From positions 287,305-351,304 of the forward strand of contig VWZL01000467.1 in NCBI GenBank assembly GCA_013396915.1: a stretch of DNA of 64,000 nt, read 5' to 3'. This document shows, piece by piece, positions 51,143 through 63,407 of this stretch. Below the pieces are notes generated by a model. It saw only the letters and a list, made by a program, of their open reading frames with translations, did not search any database and was not told where the DNA came from. Each line of letters begins with the position of its first letter. The stretch's first letter is position 1. Made by a program: the position numbers and the translations under genes. Source of the stretch: Stercorarius parasiticus (lineage: Eukaryota; Chordata; Aves; Charadriiformes; Stercorariidae).

Positions 51143-51674
51143 ACTGGAGCTGGAGTACTGTGTCCAGCTCTGGAGCCCTCAGCACAAGAAGGACATGGAC
51201 CTGTTGGAGTGGGTCCAGAGGAGGACTACAAAGATGATCAGAGGGCTGGAGCACCTATGCTAGGAGGACAGGCTGAGGGAGCTGGGGTTGTTCAGCCTGG
51301 AGAAGAGAAGACTCTGGGGAGACCTTATAGCAGCCTTCCAGTACCTGAAGGGGGCCTACAGGAAAGCTGGGAAGGGGCTGTTTGCAAGGGCATGTAGCAA
51401 TAGGATGAGGGGCAATGGTTTTAAACTAAAGCAGGGAAGGTTTAGATGAGACATTAGGAAGAAGTTCTTTACAATGAGGGTGGTGAGGCACTGGAACAGG
51501 TTGCCCAGAGAGGTGGTGGAGGCCCCATCCCTGGAGACATTCAGGGCCAGGCTTGATGAGGCTCTGAGCAACCTGATCTAGTTGAAGATGTCCCTGCTTA
51601 CTGCAGGGGGGTTGGACTAGATGACCTTTAAAGGTCCCTTCCAACCCAACAGATTCTATGATTCCATGATTCTA
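51143..51674 (+). mobile_element. CR1 LINE 3' part (C-terminal ORF2 plus 3' UTR)
   Basis: Forward CR1 piece of about 530 bp. It starts in the stretch encoding [20 protein letters not shown] residues, continues through the block encoding [18 protein letters not shown] residues (frame broken in places) and the GTGAGGCACTGGAACAGGTT block, then the 3' UTR (GGACTAGATGACCTTTAAA, with one inserted A). It ends with ATTCTATG- and ATTCCATG-type octamers near 51674. The 5' truncation is at about 51143. The ORF2 tail carries stop codons, for example at the TAGATGAGACATTAGG position near 51442. Confidence 0.94.
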
Positions 51675-52807
51675 ATTTCCTCATTTACATAGCCCTGAGT
51701 CCAGCTCCAGGCCTGAGGACAGCACAGCTTTCCCTGTATTTCTCTCATCACCCACAAAGAAAGTCCCCAACTGTTTCTTAACCCCATGGCTGTTACAATT
51801 GTCACCCCAAAACTGAGACGTACAGTGATTTGTAGGGTTTTTATTCCACAACGCAGCCTCTGTTCCCCAGACCCAGGGCACCGCTGGCTGATGGTTAATG
51901 GTAATAGCTGCGTGGATGAGAACCAGGAGTAAATTGAAGGCCCCCTTGAAAACAGGGGAAACAGATGTTCAGAAGGCTCACACCCCTCATCGTTAACTTC
52001 AGAATGTAAATGCCTATTAATTCCTCATTTTATTGCCCAGCCTCATGCTCAATGTCAGAGAGAACAATCCTGCAGGGATGCTCCATACATCAGCTCTGAA
52101 GGTCAAGGCAGTGGTGGAAATGTACCTAAAGAAGAGAGGGGAAAGGGGGTGGGGGGCGGCTGTTGCAGCCGGTGGCCTGTGGTTGGGAACAAAAGGGTCT
52201 CCAGAGCAATTGTGAGAGAAAACAAAGGATCAGGGTCTGACAGCAGAGAGGGGAATGGGGAGCCCTGACCTGGACAAACAGAATTACTGGAGTTGAAGAT
52301 TATCATTAGCTGGATTCCTGACCACTTTTGGTATCCAGATTTTTCTCGGTAAAAAGCCAGGATAATTTTTTGCTTGGGATGAAGCTTGTAAAAGACAATT
52401 CTCTGAATCCAGCATGACTTTGTTGGGAGCTGGGTCTGTCCTGGAGAGCAAAGGATTTTTCTCTGTGTAGAGTGGAGTTTTACTACCTGATGAACAGAGA
52501 TTTAACAATATCTGTTCTGTCATTTTCTCACTCTCTTGCTTCTTTTTTCAGGCTTTTATTCCAACTCTTTCTCCCTGCTTTTCCATTTCAGCTTTCCTTC
52601 CCTCTCTTCTCAGGCACGGTCACTGTTCAGCGGCAGCTGACAGTGCTCAGGACCACAGACGTGGTGGTGAGCTGGGTGGGGATGGGGTTGGGCAGTCTCT
52701 GACCTTGTCACTTGGACCTCCGTACTGAAGCTCACACTCCCTTGGGATCCAACTCCTTCTGCACACAAAGGATCTGACAAGAAGAGCACTCATAAGATCT
52801 TCTTATA
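51675..52807. other. Non-coding spacer between CR1 copies
   Basis: About 1.1 kb of unique-looking DNA with a G-rich patch (GGGGGTGGGGGGCGG near 52146-52160). No gene recognised. Confidence 0.6.
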
Positions 52808-53263
52808 AGTGAATGAGATAATCAGAGGGCTGGAGCACCTCTCCCATGAAGACACGCTGAGAGAGTTGGGGTTGTTCAGCCTGGAGAAGAGAAGGCTCCG
52901 AGGAGACCTTATAGAGGCCTTCCAGTACCTAAAGGGGGCCTACAGGAGAGATGGGGAGGGACTCTTTATCAGGGAATGTTATGATAGGACACAGGGTAAC
53001 AGCTTCAAACTGAAAGAGGGTAGATTTAGATTGGATATCAGGAAGAAATTCTTTACTGTGAGGGTGGTGAGACACTGGAACAAGTTGCCCAGGGAAGCTG
53101 TGGATGCCCCATCCCTGGAAGTGTTCAAGGCCAGGATGATGGGGCTCTGAGCAACCTGGTCTAGTGGGAGGTGTCCCTGCCCATGGCAGGGGGGTTGGAA
53201 CTAGATGATCTTTAAGGTTCCTTCCAACCCAAACCATTCCGTGATTCTGTGATTCTGTGATTT
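52808..53263 (+). mobile_element. CR1 LINE 3' part with near-intact ORF2 tail
   Basis: A forward CR1 of about 455 bp. An open stretch (52809-53150) encodes the C-terminal ORF2 tail with the order [62 protein letters not shown] and PSLEVFKA. This is the CR1 tail found after the polymerase domain; its function is poorly defined. The 3' UTR shows TGCCCATGGCAGGGG, AACTAGATGATCTTTAAGG and three ATTCTGTG-type octamers ending at 53263. A small deletion after the PSLEVFKAR codons brings the stop early. Low divergence suggests a relatively recent subfamily, similar to the copy at 63.4 kb. Confidence 0.95.
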
Positions 53264-53657
53264 TACTGAGGACAACACATGAACAAGTTAGTGGTGTTGC
53301 GCCTAGGAGGTTCCTGCAGCAGCTCAGCTGGCCCCCGCTGTGGCAAAAGGGACCTGGAATTGCTCATGGAAGAAGGTGTAATGGAAAGCAGGAGGCTAGA
53401 AGATACAGGACGTGCAGTGGGTCCCCTAACCCCCAGCATGGAGGAGTGGTTTACTGGACCTGGATGCACAGCAGGGAGCACTGCTGATAATATTAAAGCC
53501 AGATTTACAGTGGAAAGGCTTAACTAGTGAGCTGTATTTCCATGCAAATGGATTTCTGTGAATGCATGTATGGAAAAACAGCAGCATGGATGAGTGGAGC
53601 GGAGCTGAGGTGGGCAGGTGCATCCAGCGTGAGCAATATTTACTGTGTTAGTTGGGA

Positions 53658-54237
53658 GATCAGTGGAAACTCTCCTATGAGGACAGACTGAGAGAGTTGG
53701 GGTTGTTCAGCCTGGAGAAAAGAAGGCTACGAGGAGACCTTACAGTGGCCTACCAGTATCTTAAGGGGGCCTACAAGAAAGCTGGTGAGGGACTTTTTAG
53801 GATGTCGGGTAATGGTAGGACTAGAGGGAATGGATTAAAACTAGAGATGGGTCGATTCAGACTGGATGTTAGGAAGAAGTTCTTCACCATGAGGGTGGTG
53901 ACAAGTTTTCTGCAGATAACTCTATATGAACACTGCTCCTGTTACAAATCATGAAGTACAATTTATACCGGTGATAAAACCTTTAACAATTGCTAAAACA
54001 GTTAACCAGCTCACTAGAATATTCCCCATCGCAGATCTAGCCTTAGGAAGTTAACTAACAAACATGTTATTAACCACTGATGAGGAGCAGAAAACTTCCC
54101 TGAAAGTTTTTAAGGCCAGGCTGGATGGGGCTCTGAGCAACCTGATCTGGTGGGAGGTGTCCCTGCCCATGGCAGGGGGGTTGGAACTAGATGATCTTTA
54201 AGGTCCCTTCCAACCCTAACAATTCTATGATTCTATG
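53658..54237 (+). mobile_element. CR1 LINE 3' part, interrupted by an inverted local copy
   Basis: A forward CR1 in two pieces. Bases 53658-53901 run from the [18 protein letters not shown] region (with a small deletion near 53665) through RRLRGDL and [10 protein letters not shown]. After GGTGGTGA it breaks off. CR1 resumes at about 54096 with CCCTGAAAGTTTTTAAGGCC and runs through the 3' UTR to two ATTCTATG octamers at 54237. Compared with the copy at 52808-53263, about 45-50 bp that should join the two pieces (the GACACTGGAACAAGTTGCCC... block) are missing and replaced by foreign DNA. The two pieces are collinear and similarly diverged, so they are most simply one element broken after insertion. 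Confidence 0.9.
53907..54088 (-). repeat. Inverted copy (about 182 bp) of 56413-56599, inside CR1
   Basis: Reading the complement of 56599-56413 gives this sequence with about four substitutions and one 4-base (GATA) length difference; all the rest matches, for example ATGAAGTACAATTTATACCG and AGTTAACTAACAAACATG. The copy has no LTR, tail or target duplication of a mobile element. Because it breaks a CR1 and replaces part of it, this side is the likely recipient. Confidence 0.93.
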
Positions 54238-56412
54238 TTCTCTTAATGTCTAGAGTTTTGCTTAATAAGCAGAGAAAACATGCATATTTATCCTAATCCT
54301 TAACTGCGCGTATGAAGTATAAGTCAAATATATATTTGAAGACAGCATGACCACAGCGGTATTCCTTGGGGATTTGAGTAATAAAAAGGCACCTAGAAGT
54401 TTTCCACTTAACAGGCCTCTGTATATCATCATGGATACTTGTCTGCACTTGAAATGTGACAGTTTAATAACTATGAAGCAACTGGAAATAATAATTGAGG
54501 AGATGGTTGACTAGAGCAGTATTAATTATCTGTAACAAATACATCAAGCCAATATGCTGTTGTACACATAAGATTAGCTTCGGCTAGTACATTAAAAGGT
54601 CAGCATGAAACAAGGGGTGGGAAAACAACATCTCTGATTTGTGGACATACGCTGTAGACAGTCAGGAGTGAGGTATTCCAGCCCTCATCCCAGTGCTTAT
54701 AAAAGCACAGGGGTATGTTATCCTAATCAATCACTTCCCATTTATGAATTCCAGCTCATACTTGCCAAACACAAATCACATGCACATGTACAAAGATTAT
54801 TTTTGATTAGCAGCTAAGACCCGTTCCTGAAAAGGCCACAGGCATAGAGGGACTCCGCAGCTGTGCCTACAACCACCATAACATCTTGGCTGGGAACAAA
54901 CCTCCATTATCCTTGAGGAATAAAAAATGCACAGTAATCAGGCGAGGGAGATGTCCAAAGTACAGTTAATTTTGGTGAGGCATATTGATCATTTTGCAGT
55001 AGCAATGAAGTGAGGCAATATTTAGAGGTCTCTGAGGGTATGCTAAGCAAGAAGGTTTTGCCTTGGGGCTTCAACGTGATGCATTAGAGACAACACGGAC
55101 AACACAGAGAAACCGGTCAACAGACCACTCAGCGATGATCTGGACTATGACCACATCCCCTAAGTGCAAGACTCTCATCAATATTCAAGTGTGCGTAGCA
55201 AAAGACCATAAAATAAACCTGTAAGATGTCAAAGGCTGGTCACAGAGGAGTCAGGCAAACAAGGACCTCACCTCGCCTAGGCACGCCCAGGCTTTTGGTG
55301 AGACAGGAGATGGGGGTGTGCAGTATATTAAGCCTGAAGCCAGCAAGAATTCAGACAAGATAAAACCCTAACATCAAAAATATGGGCATGCATGAATGTA
55401 TTTTTGTCATATTGCTACTTTCATGTCATAAATGCTTTGCCTAGTCTTTTTTGAGATCGTTTCATACAAAATAAATGTAATCCGCATTGCGTATAATATT
55501 CGGATCATGGAATGCGGGCATACAGAGTCAACACCTCTGAGTTGGGTGTAAGGATGGAGTTTGGCCTCATGAGGGACAAGGACTGGCGTGGAAGTGACTG
55601 GAGTGACAGACCAATATCCCTTCTGAATTACTAACACAAGACATTCAAGGGCGAATTATTACTTTCCAACCTTTCTTTCTATGGAATCTTTCTCTTCTCC
55701 CAAAAGATGTAACATGTATGTTAAAAGGGAGTTGAAGACAGTAGGCAACTTCTCGTGCAGAGAATTATAATGCCGTTCAAAATGAAGATTTAATGTTAAG
55801 TATAGGCACCTGGCTTCATGGATAAGACCTGAGCGCTCACTACTAAAAATGCCGTGAAACACAAGGGCAATCTGGTCACTGCCTTTTACTGTTCCATCAA
55901 ATTGTATCAAGCAGAAGGTTTTTTCAACTCATTAATTTGAAGAGACTTTTGATCTTGTTTGTCTTTTTAGGGTAAGCAGATGACATTAGAGTTTGCCTCA
56001 GATTTTGCCTTCCCGATCAGCGTAACCTGCTTACTACAGATAAGTGTGACAAGTTTAATTTATGCCGCAACAGAACAGTGATGAAAACCGCTGAATCTAA
56101 ATAAGATTTTTGATATAGCTTCCTTACCAGAAGAGGAAAGAGCACAGTAATTCATACACGCACGTAAACTCACTCATACAGACACAGCCACTGAATCTTA
56201 TGACATTATTAATGAAGATGTTTGGCTTTGTTATTTTTAATGCCTAAAATATCTTCTTTGTTGGACGGCTAACTTTAATGTCATATTGGTCTCAGATTCC
56301 TCCCTGAGGGAACTTGCAATCTGTATTAACAACCCAATTCAACAGAGAGGCCCATTTAACACTCTTATTAGCTCAGTACAAAGATTAATTAAGCAATAAC
56401 CTCTTCCAAACA
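54238..56412. other. Spacer between the inverted-repeat arms, no gene recognised
   Basis: About 2.2 kb of AT-rich unique-looking DNA. Open frames are short (reverse 55407-55637 and 55659-55910, about 80 codons each) with no recognised domain. It forms the loop between the two inverted arms. Confidence 0.6.
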
Positions 56413-56599
56413 GCTCCTCATCAGTGGTTAATAACATGTTTGTTAGTTAACTTCCTAAGGCTAGATCTGCAATGGGGAATGTTCTAGTGAGCTGGTTAAC
56501 TGTTTTAGCAATTGTTAAAGGTTTTATCACCGGTATAAATTGTACTTCATGATTTGTAACAGGAGCAGTGTTCATAAAGAGGTATCTATCTGCAGAAAA
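56413..56599 (+). repeat. Probable source arm of the inverted duplication
   Basis: The forward partner of the 53907-54088 copy, from GCTCCTCATCAGTGG to TATCTGCAGAAAA. It lies in continuous unique-looking AT-rich sequence without CR1 on either side, so it is taken as the original. Confidence 0.9.
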
Positions 56600-59500
56600 G
56601 CAGATTTAACCAGGTAGATAGAAAGCCGGTCATTTAACCAGTGGGGGTCTAAGACTCAATTAGAAAGAAGGCCATGCTGAAGAAAACTGTATCTCTACAA
56701 TGGTCTTTATAATATTCTTTACAATGCGTTTTTAAATAAACCTAAGACTTCTGTTGGTTTTTCGGCTGTTTTTGTTTACAACAGTTTTCCATTGCTATCT
56801 AATAACCCACTCACAATTCCTCTTCCAGCAAGCCCACACGGATCTGCCAGCCCACAAGCAGCAACACACACCAGCAGTGGAGGGAAGGAGCGGCCCGCGG
56901 GCCACTGCTAAGAAATAATTTGGATCTGGCTATATATTGCCCTGCCCACCACTAATCCAGGCCAAAAGCTGCATAAAATTTAATTTTTGTAAGGCTGGAA
57001 AGAAACTTTCCCAGCACTTGATCGGTAGCGTGTGATAAATTGCAAAGTTACCGAAGTCTTGCAGAAGGCAGAGGAAAAAACCCAACAATCTGATTTAATT
57101 TAGGGTTACATTGATTTCTCCTCCATCCCTTTATGGGACAGTGTCAGCATTTATCAGATTAAAGCAGGCTACAATGTCTGCAGATAAAATATTTCTTTTG
57201 GAGCTGTGGACCTTGTGCTTTTACTCCCTGCTTAAAAACAGTGACATTATGTAAATCCTCCTAAAGACACAGACTGCAAACATCTAGGACACATCTGCCC
57301 CATGGGCTGGGAACAGCTCGCCGAGCCCACGGGCCCCTCTGTGGCACCGAGGCCACCAAAGAGGCACCTGACACGCTTCTGCATGACGTTAATGCAAGCC
57401 TAAGGCAGGTGGTTGCCCACATTCTGCTCTGTTCTGTGGCCAGACCAGACAAATCACCCCCTGGAAACTGTAGCAAAACCATATATATGTATTTCATTAA
57501 CAATCAGGGCCAAAAGCCAGGGAAACTCCTGCTCTTTCTCTAATATTCCTTCTTTTGTTACACAAATCAAAACAACAGTGATTAGGTACTTTCAGAGCAA
57601 CACAAAATATTTCTAAAGAAAAAAAAAACAACCACCCACCTGATAAATCCTCCTCTGCTGTTCTTGTGTGAAGAGCTGAAAACCAATTTCTACGGTTCAG
57701 AAGCAAGCAGGGAAGGAAAACATCTTTCCAGATATTGGATTTATCACTCTGGTAGTATATCAATTTAATCATGTCATTCTCTTCACAGTTCACATTGGTT
57801 TATACAGGTGAAAATTAGAGTCGAATCTTCCATACATAAACGCAATCTTTCCTTTCTACCCAGATGTGCACGGCTGAGCTGAGGCTGGAACTGATAGATG
57901 CCCGTTGCCAGGAAAAAAAAAGTCTGACTCCCAAATTCTCTACTCGCTTGCCTTATTTATTAACTACCCAGTACATTTTATCATAGGCTCCAGCAATTTA
58001 ATGCAAAATCAGGCCATTTTATGCTCCTATGGCATTTGAGCAGTATTAAATTGCTTTTCCTAAAACAGCGCTGAAGTGGGACCCTAATTTGAGTGTTTCC
58101 CTCTGAACGAACCTTGTGGTTATGCAGCACTCCTCTGATGACATTTCCACTTTGATGGTGATGCCATCGGTCCTGCGCTCCAGGAAAAGGCTCGTGTGCC
58201 CATTCAAACACCTACAACGAACGCAATGATTCTGTTTTTCACAGGTTTAGAAACGCTCTAAAAGCGGTGTTTAACAGTTGTTTTTTTTTTTTAAAGCTTC
58301 AGATCTGATAAGATTCCGTGCTTCCACCTGGGTCAGAGGATGCCATGATTTACACTAAGCTGTCATCAGACAGCACTCCCCATTTTTTATGTATAGTTAT
58401 GAATGCGGCGTTAACTAGATCAAACAACAAGACAGAATCGTGCATCACACACTGCACGCGCTTTAGAGTCTCCTGATGAATAGGCGAGGCCATCTTTATA
58501 ATTTGTGCACCAAGAAAGGAAAAAAAAAAAAAGTGGTTTAGATTATAGCAATAAAAATGGAAATTAAAGGGATGAACACAGCAAATAGATTATGCTATCA
58601 TTCCAGAGCAGACAGCGGAGAAGTCACAGTTGCCCATTTGTGTTTTGACAGTTCATGCATCAGACGAGATTTGCAAAGAGGGGTACCACTGCTTAGGGAA
58701 AGTGGAGAACAGAATAGTTGCTGCTAAGTGTGAATTTTACAGCGCATTTATTATTTGGGTAACTTGCTGTTGGATACGCTGGCAAGACAGTCTTTTGCAT
58801 AAAGAAAAGAAATTTTAAAAATTCAGATCCTGCAGGAAAAATGCCGCAGTCAGGCGCGTTATTTGTCAAGTTCTCTCTCTCTTACAGTGGTCCTAAGCAG
58901 AAAGCTCAAACAAAAATTCAAGAGCCATCAAATAGGGTCTCCTAATTTCTACCAGAGTTAGACCCAGGCTGACGTAGCCTTCTCAGCCGGTCTTACCATC
59001 CCCAAGAGGTGAGCAGTTTAAGCCCGCACATACAACACCCTGCAAGATTCAAATATGCCCAGGACGATTCCTGAGCGCAGGGACGTGATAGACGTCTGAG
59101 TCTGAACGATTGGGTGACTGATCCTGGCCCGTCCCAACCCGAATTCTCACCTCACGAATCCCCCACATGATTTGGCAGCTGGGTCAGGGCCTTTTCCCAC
59201 CAGGCAGCCATCCCATTTCAGCAGCCAGGACACACACAGAAACAAGCTGCTGGGTACCACGCGCTCACGTTGCACAAGAGCCTTCCCCATTGTCTATAAA
59301 TTCATAAAATATAAGCTGTTATAGATGCAGTCTTGGTTTACCTCCTAGGAACAACTGTATATGTTCATAGCATGCTCAGTCCTTTTGGAAATCTTGCTAA
59401 ATTTTAACTTCTGCAATGTCCTACAGCTTGAAGTCTAAGCTTAATTAGGCACTGTGAGTAAAATGAGAATTTCACTTTTATTATTCAATTCTGCCACTCT

Positions 59501-59681
59501 AATTTTACTGAATTATGACTGAGCTCTGTCATAAGGAGCAGGAAAAAAGGTGTCTTCAGTCCTCCTTTCTCTGGACCACTGTTTCATATATTTTAATCAT
59601 AACTACTATTACTCCTTTCCTTTCTAACGACATGGTCCCAAAAACTTTAATAACTTTGATATGAGATCTTCCGTGCCTTAT
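56600..59681. other. Non-coding AT-rich stretch, possible regulatory elements
   Basis: About 3.1 kb without a supported gene. The parts 56930-57260 and 57960-58560 are AT-rich, open-frame poor and hold GATA-type (TTATCAGAT, CAGATAAAA) words. Poly-A/T runs occur at 58281 and 58519. Nothing definite. Confidence 0.5.
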
Positions 59682-60040
59682 CACAGAATCATAGAATGGT
59701 TTGGGTTGGAAGGAACCTTAAAGATCATCCAGTTCCAACCCCCCTGCCATGGGCAGGGACACCTCCCACTAGACCAGGCTGCTCAAAGACCCATCCAGCC
59801 TGGCCTTCAACACTTCCAGGGATGGGGCATCCACAGCTTCTCTGGGCAACCTGTTCCAGTGCCTCACCACCCTCAGAGTAAAGAATTTCGTCCTCATATC
59901 TAGCCTAAATCTCCCCTCTTTCAGTCTAAAACAGTTACCCCTCGTCCTATCACTACATTCCCTGAAAAAGAGTCCCTCCCCATCTCTCCTGTAGGCCCCC
60001 TTTACGTACTGGAAGGCTCCTATAAGGTCTACCTGGAGGG
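59682..60040 (-). mobile_element. CR1 LINE 3' part, reverse strand
   Basis: A reverse-strand CR1 starting with the octamer tail (CACAGAATCATAGAATGG at 59682) and the 3' UTR (CTTAAAGATCATCCAGTTCC, CCATGGGCAGGGACACC). It continues into the C-terminal ORF2 tail, open from about 60056 to 59769, with [16 protein letters not shown] and [23 protein letters not shown] residues. The 5' truncation is near 60040, within the RRLRGDL-equivalent codons. About 360 bp remain. Confidence 0.95.
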
Positions 60041-62141
60041 AGACCCAAGTTCTCACCTGCTTGGCAATAAGCTTTCGTGCATTTGGAGCCTACTCATAGC
60101 GCAGTATCTACCTTTGCGTACATCATCTTTTCCATATATATTCTTCTATTTTTGGCTTCATGCACGTCTCTTTACATCAGATGGAAGTTTTCCGTGAACT
60201 TCTGGCACTCATATTGCTAACCTATAAGGTGTAGAAGTTGATTAAATTTCCCCCTTCAGTGATGTGTCAATTTGCACATCTTGATGCTAACTCACAGAAG
60301 GACTTGAAATGAGCTAAATGAATGGGCCACATGGCAGCAAATGCATCTCTGTGGGCTTTTTTTCAGTTTTAACTGTGATTTGCAAATTTTCCCATCCTCC
60401 TTCTCAGTCAACTCCTTTCCAAATCACAAATGTAGAGGGAGGTCACCCACTGTGAGCTGCTTGTGATGAGACGCGATCATTTAATCCTCTGTTTTGCCTT
60501 CTGTTTCCCAGCTAATTTTTAATTCACGCCATTTCTTTATCCTTCACTTGCTACAGCTTAATTTTTTCTAGTAACCTTGTGCGAGACATTTCAGAAGTCC
60601 TGTGAAACCTCTCGCTAGCGCGTTTTCTGTGAGCGTGAGAGAGACAGACACAGGAATGGTGTTTGAGACAGAGGCAACCGCAGGTTTCATGCTGAGACAA
60701 AGCACCTTTGCACCTCGGAGAGAACGTACATCTTGCGTGCACCTATTCAGGTCCCTAGGGGGTTTCAGTATCCATCTTAAAGGTAAGATGAAGCTTAGGC
60801 TCACATGTTCTTTTGCTGACCTTCAGGGTTTTTTGCCACTTTTCTCATTTTCCCAGTTTTTTTCAAGAGACAGCACTCGTACTCCATGCTTCTCTTCACT
60901 TTCAGGGCTCCCCGTGCCTGTAGGTTGAATCCAACTTCTGCAAGCGTAGGGAAGCAGACTGGGACAGATCAGGTGAGAATTCACAAGTACTAGAAAGAGT
61001 AGTAAACCCTCCCCCTGCTGGAAACACCCGCCTGGAGCCATGTTAGGGCTTCACTGCCTGTTTCCAGAGCTCTTCTCCTCTTCCAGTGCATCATGTGCTC
61101 ACTTAGCACACCTAGATCTTTCTGTCTCCATCATTCTGATGAGCGAGCTCCTGGCTCGTAGACGTCTGAAGTCTCACTCCCAGGCTGACAACTACAACTT
61201 AAACTACTCCATTTTGTCCCATTTCTACTACTCGCTTCCCTGAGAACTTTCCACACAACGCCCCAAGCACCCCTCAAACGCATAATATATTCAACCAGAA
61301 AATTTAATCATGAAGTGGATGGAAAAGAGCATTTTCCGTCGCACCCAAAGCTGCAAGCTTTCTTAAAATCCCCATCCACTACCTGTTACTTGAATCATCC
61401 CTCTTGGTTAGGAACCACGCATTTGCAACCAACAACAACCCTTTGACACGTGAACACACACTTCGAGTCTGGCAGCCCATTGCTTTGTAACTCAGCAGTT
61501 TGTTCTAGCTCATCTTCTGACACTTCAGTCTTTAAAGATAATACCTCGACTTCATCACTAAGGAAAAAGCAAGCCGGTGGCAGGTGCATCCCTGACAGTG
61601 AAAGCTGATATCAAGAAATTAAACTTCCCCAGAATGCACAAATCTTCCCTCTTTCACCTATTGAACCCTGCTGATAGGCCAGAGGCAATGAAACCGGCTG
61701 TTCATTATAGAATGACTGTCTTCTTCCAAAAAACCTTAAAACTATTTGGTTTTTTAATGCTATTTTAGCACTTCTCTCTCTGCACATTTGGACTCCTTTA
61801 TTGATTAAGATGGGACAAAATTCCAAATTCTCAGGAGGTCAGCTTGGTTTAAGAAGCCCCTTGCATCTTGATGCTTGGTCACATTTTTTTACTTCTGAGT
61901 TCAGGGCTTTGTTTAGAGCTTTTTATTATTATTTTAAAAGCACATTTACCATTCTCAATCTGCCTCCTGAGACTGCATCCAAAAAACATTGGATGCCCAC
62001 AAAACCTTACCTACTATACAACGTGAGTACCAAGACCAAGCATTTGCTACCATCTCCTTGGGCTTTCCCTTAGCATTAAGGTGCAGACCCGTACAGTAGA
62101 AACAGTCGTTTTGTACAAAGACCCTTTGAAAAGCAGACTTT
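60041..62141. other. Non-coding spacer, no gene recognised
   Basis: About 2.1 kb of unique-looking DNA. Forward and reverse open frames of about 60-110 codons near 60551-60928 overlap each other and show no domain. Confidence 0.6.
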
Positions 62142-62582
62142 CATAGAATTGCCTGGGTTGGAAGGGACCTTTCAGATCCTCTAGCCCAACTGTCAACCTA
62201 ACTCTGACAAAAACCGTCACTAAACTGTATCTCTAAGCACCACATCTACCCATCTTTTAAATATCTCCAGGGATGGTGACTCAACCACTTCCCCGGGCAG
62301 CCTGTTCCAAATGCTTGATAACCCTGTCAGTGTAAAAATGTTTCCTAATATCCAATATAAACCTCCCCTGGCACAACTTGAGGCCATTTCCTCTTGTCCT
62401 ATCACCTGTTACTTGGGAGAAGAGACAGACCCCCACCTCCCTACACCCTCCTTTCAGGTAGTTGTAGAGAGCGATAAGGTCTCCCCTCAGCCTCCTTTTC
62501 TCCAGGCTGAACAACACCAGTTCCCTCAGCTGCTCCTCATAAGACTTCTTCTCCAGACCCCTCACCAGCTTCATTGCCTTTG
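62142..62582 (-). mobile_element. CR1-lineage LINE 3' part of a second subfamily, reverse strand
   Basis: A reverse-strand piece. It opens with ATAGAATTGCCTGGGTTGGA and CCTTTCAGATCCTCTAGCCC (3' UTR of a different CR1 lineage) and continues into an ORF2 tail encoding [38 protein letters not shown] and RGNGLKL-type residues (reverse, 62574 down to about 62281, then a frame change). The LYNYLKGGC wording separates it from the FQYLKGAY copies elsewhere in the window. It matches the lineage of the RT piece at 3181-4386, as far as I recall. Confidence 0.92.
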
Positions 62583-63407
62583 GCCATTACTGCAAAACAA
62601 AGGAGGTTCCTGAACTCCTTAAGCTGGTAGCAACCATCTGAATTGAACACACATCCCCTGCCCTGCCTCATACAGGCAGAGCAGCTCCATCCAGCCTGCT
62701 CTCTGCTGAAGGGCATCCCTACAGCGGAAAAGGGAGAACCCAACTGCCTCAAGACAATCCAAACAAAAGCCTTAATTTAGTAAAATTGTCTAAACTCTGT
62801 CTTTTGAGTACAGAGTGCAGATGGCCCACCGTCAAAATCTGTATCTCACTCCGCTAGCTGAAGCGGTAATAGCCTGAAAGTACTGTTTGAGATAATGAAC
62901 GTGACAATATCCCAAGATACAGGTCGTAACCCCATTTGTGTCTCGAGGCTCTAAAAATCTGCTCTGCCCGTGAATCCGTTACGGCTGCAAGAGCTGGGCA
63001 CAGCGTTTTACCTGGGTGAAAGCCTGCCTCATCCCACCAGCACAGGCAGCAGCTTGTTCTCCTGCAGCTCCATGTTCCAGACTGCACCCCAGGGATGCTT
63101 AAAACTAATTTATCATCCAAGTAAGCACAAGTAAGCACAGCGTGGGACAGCAGCAGAAGGGGCTGACGTCTCTGCTTTGGTACAGGGATTGCTTTAAAGG
63201 AGAAACTGAGCAGCGAGAGAGGCTTCCCCACATTTTCAGACTTGGAGCTGGAGCCCACAAGGGCATCTGAGGCACACGTTCAGCCCTGAAAGATTACAGG
63301 CTCCCACATACCATTGCTGGAGCCTTGCAAGATGAGAACTGGACCAAAATTCTTCCATCTACTCTTTTTTTCCCACACAAAAACAAGCTAAGGAGAGAAA
63401 TGGAGAG
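62583..63407. other. Non-coding spacer, no gene recognised
   Basis: About 0.8 kb. The reverse open frame 62854-63258 (134 codons) has no recognised domain or exon signals. Confidence 0.6.

Noticed and set aside
52929..53237. Reverse open frame (about 100 codons) across a CR1, like those at 63546-63905 and forward 59661-59903
   Set aside because: Antisense of CR1 3' ends. These recur in every copy and are well-known false hypothetical proteins in bird annotations.
53907..54088. Considered as a new short mobile element inserted in CR1
   Set aside because: Only one other copy is seen, nearby and inverted, without terminal structure or target duplication, and CR1 sequence is deleted at the junction; templated repair fits better.
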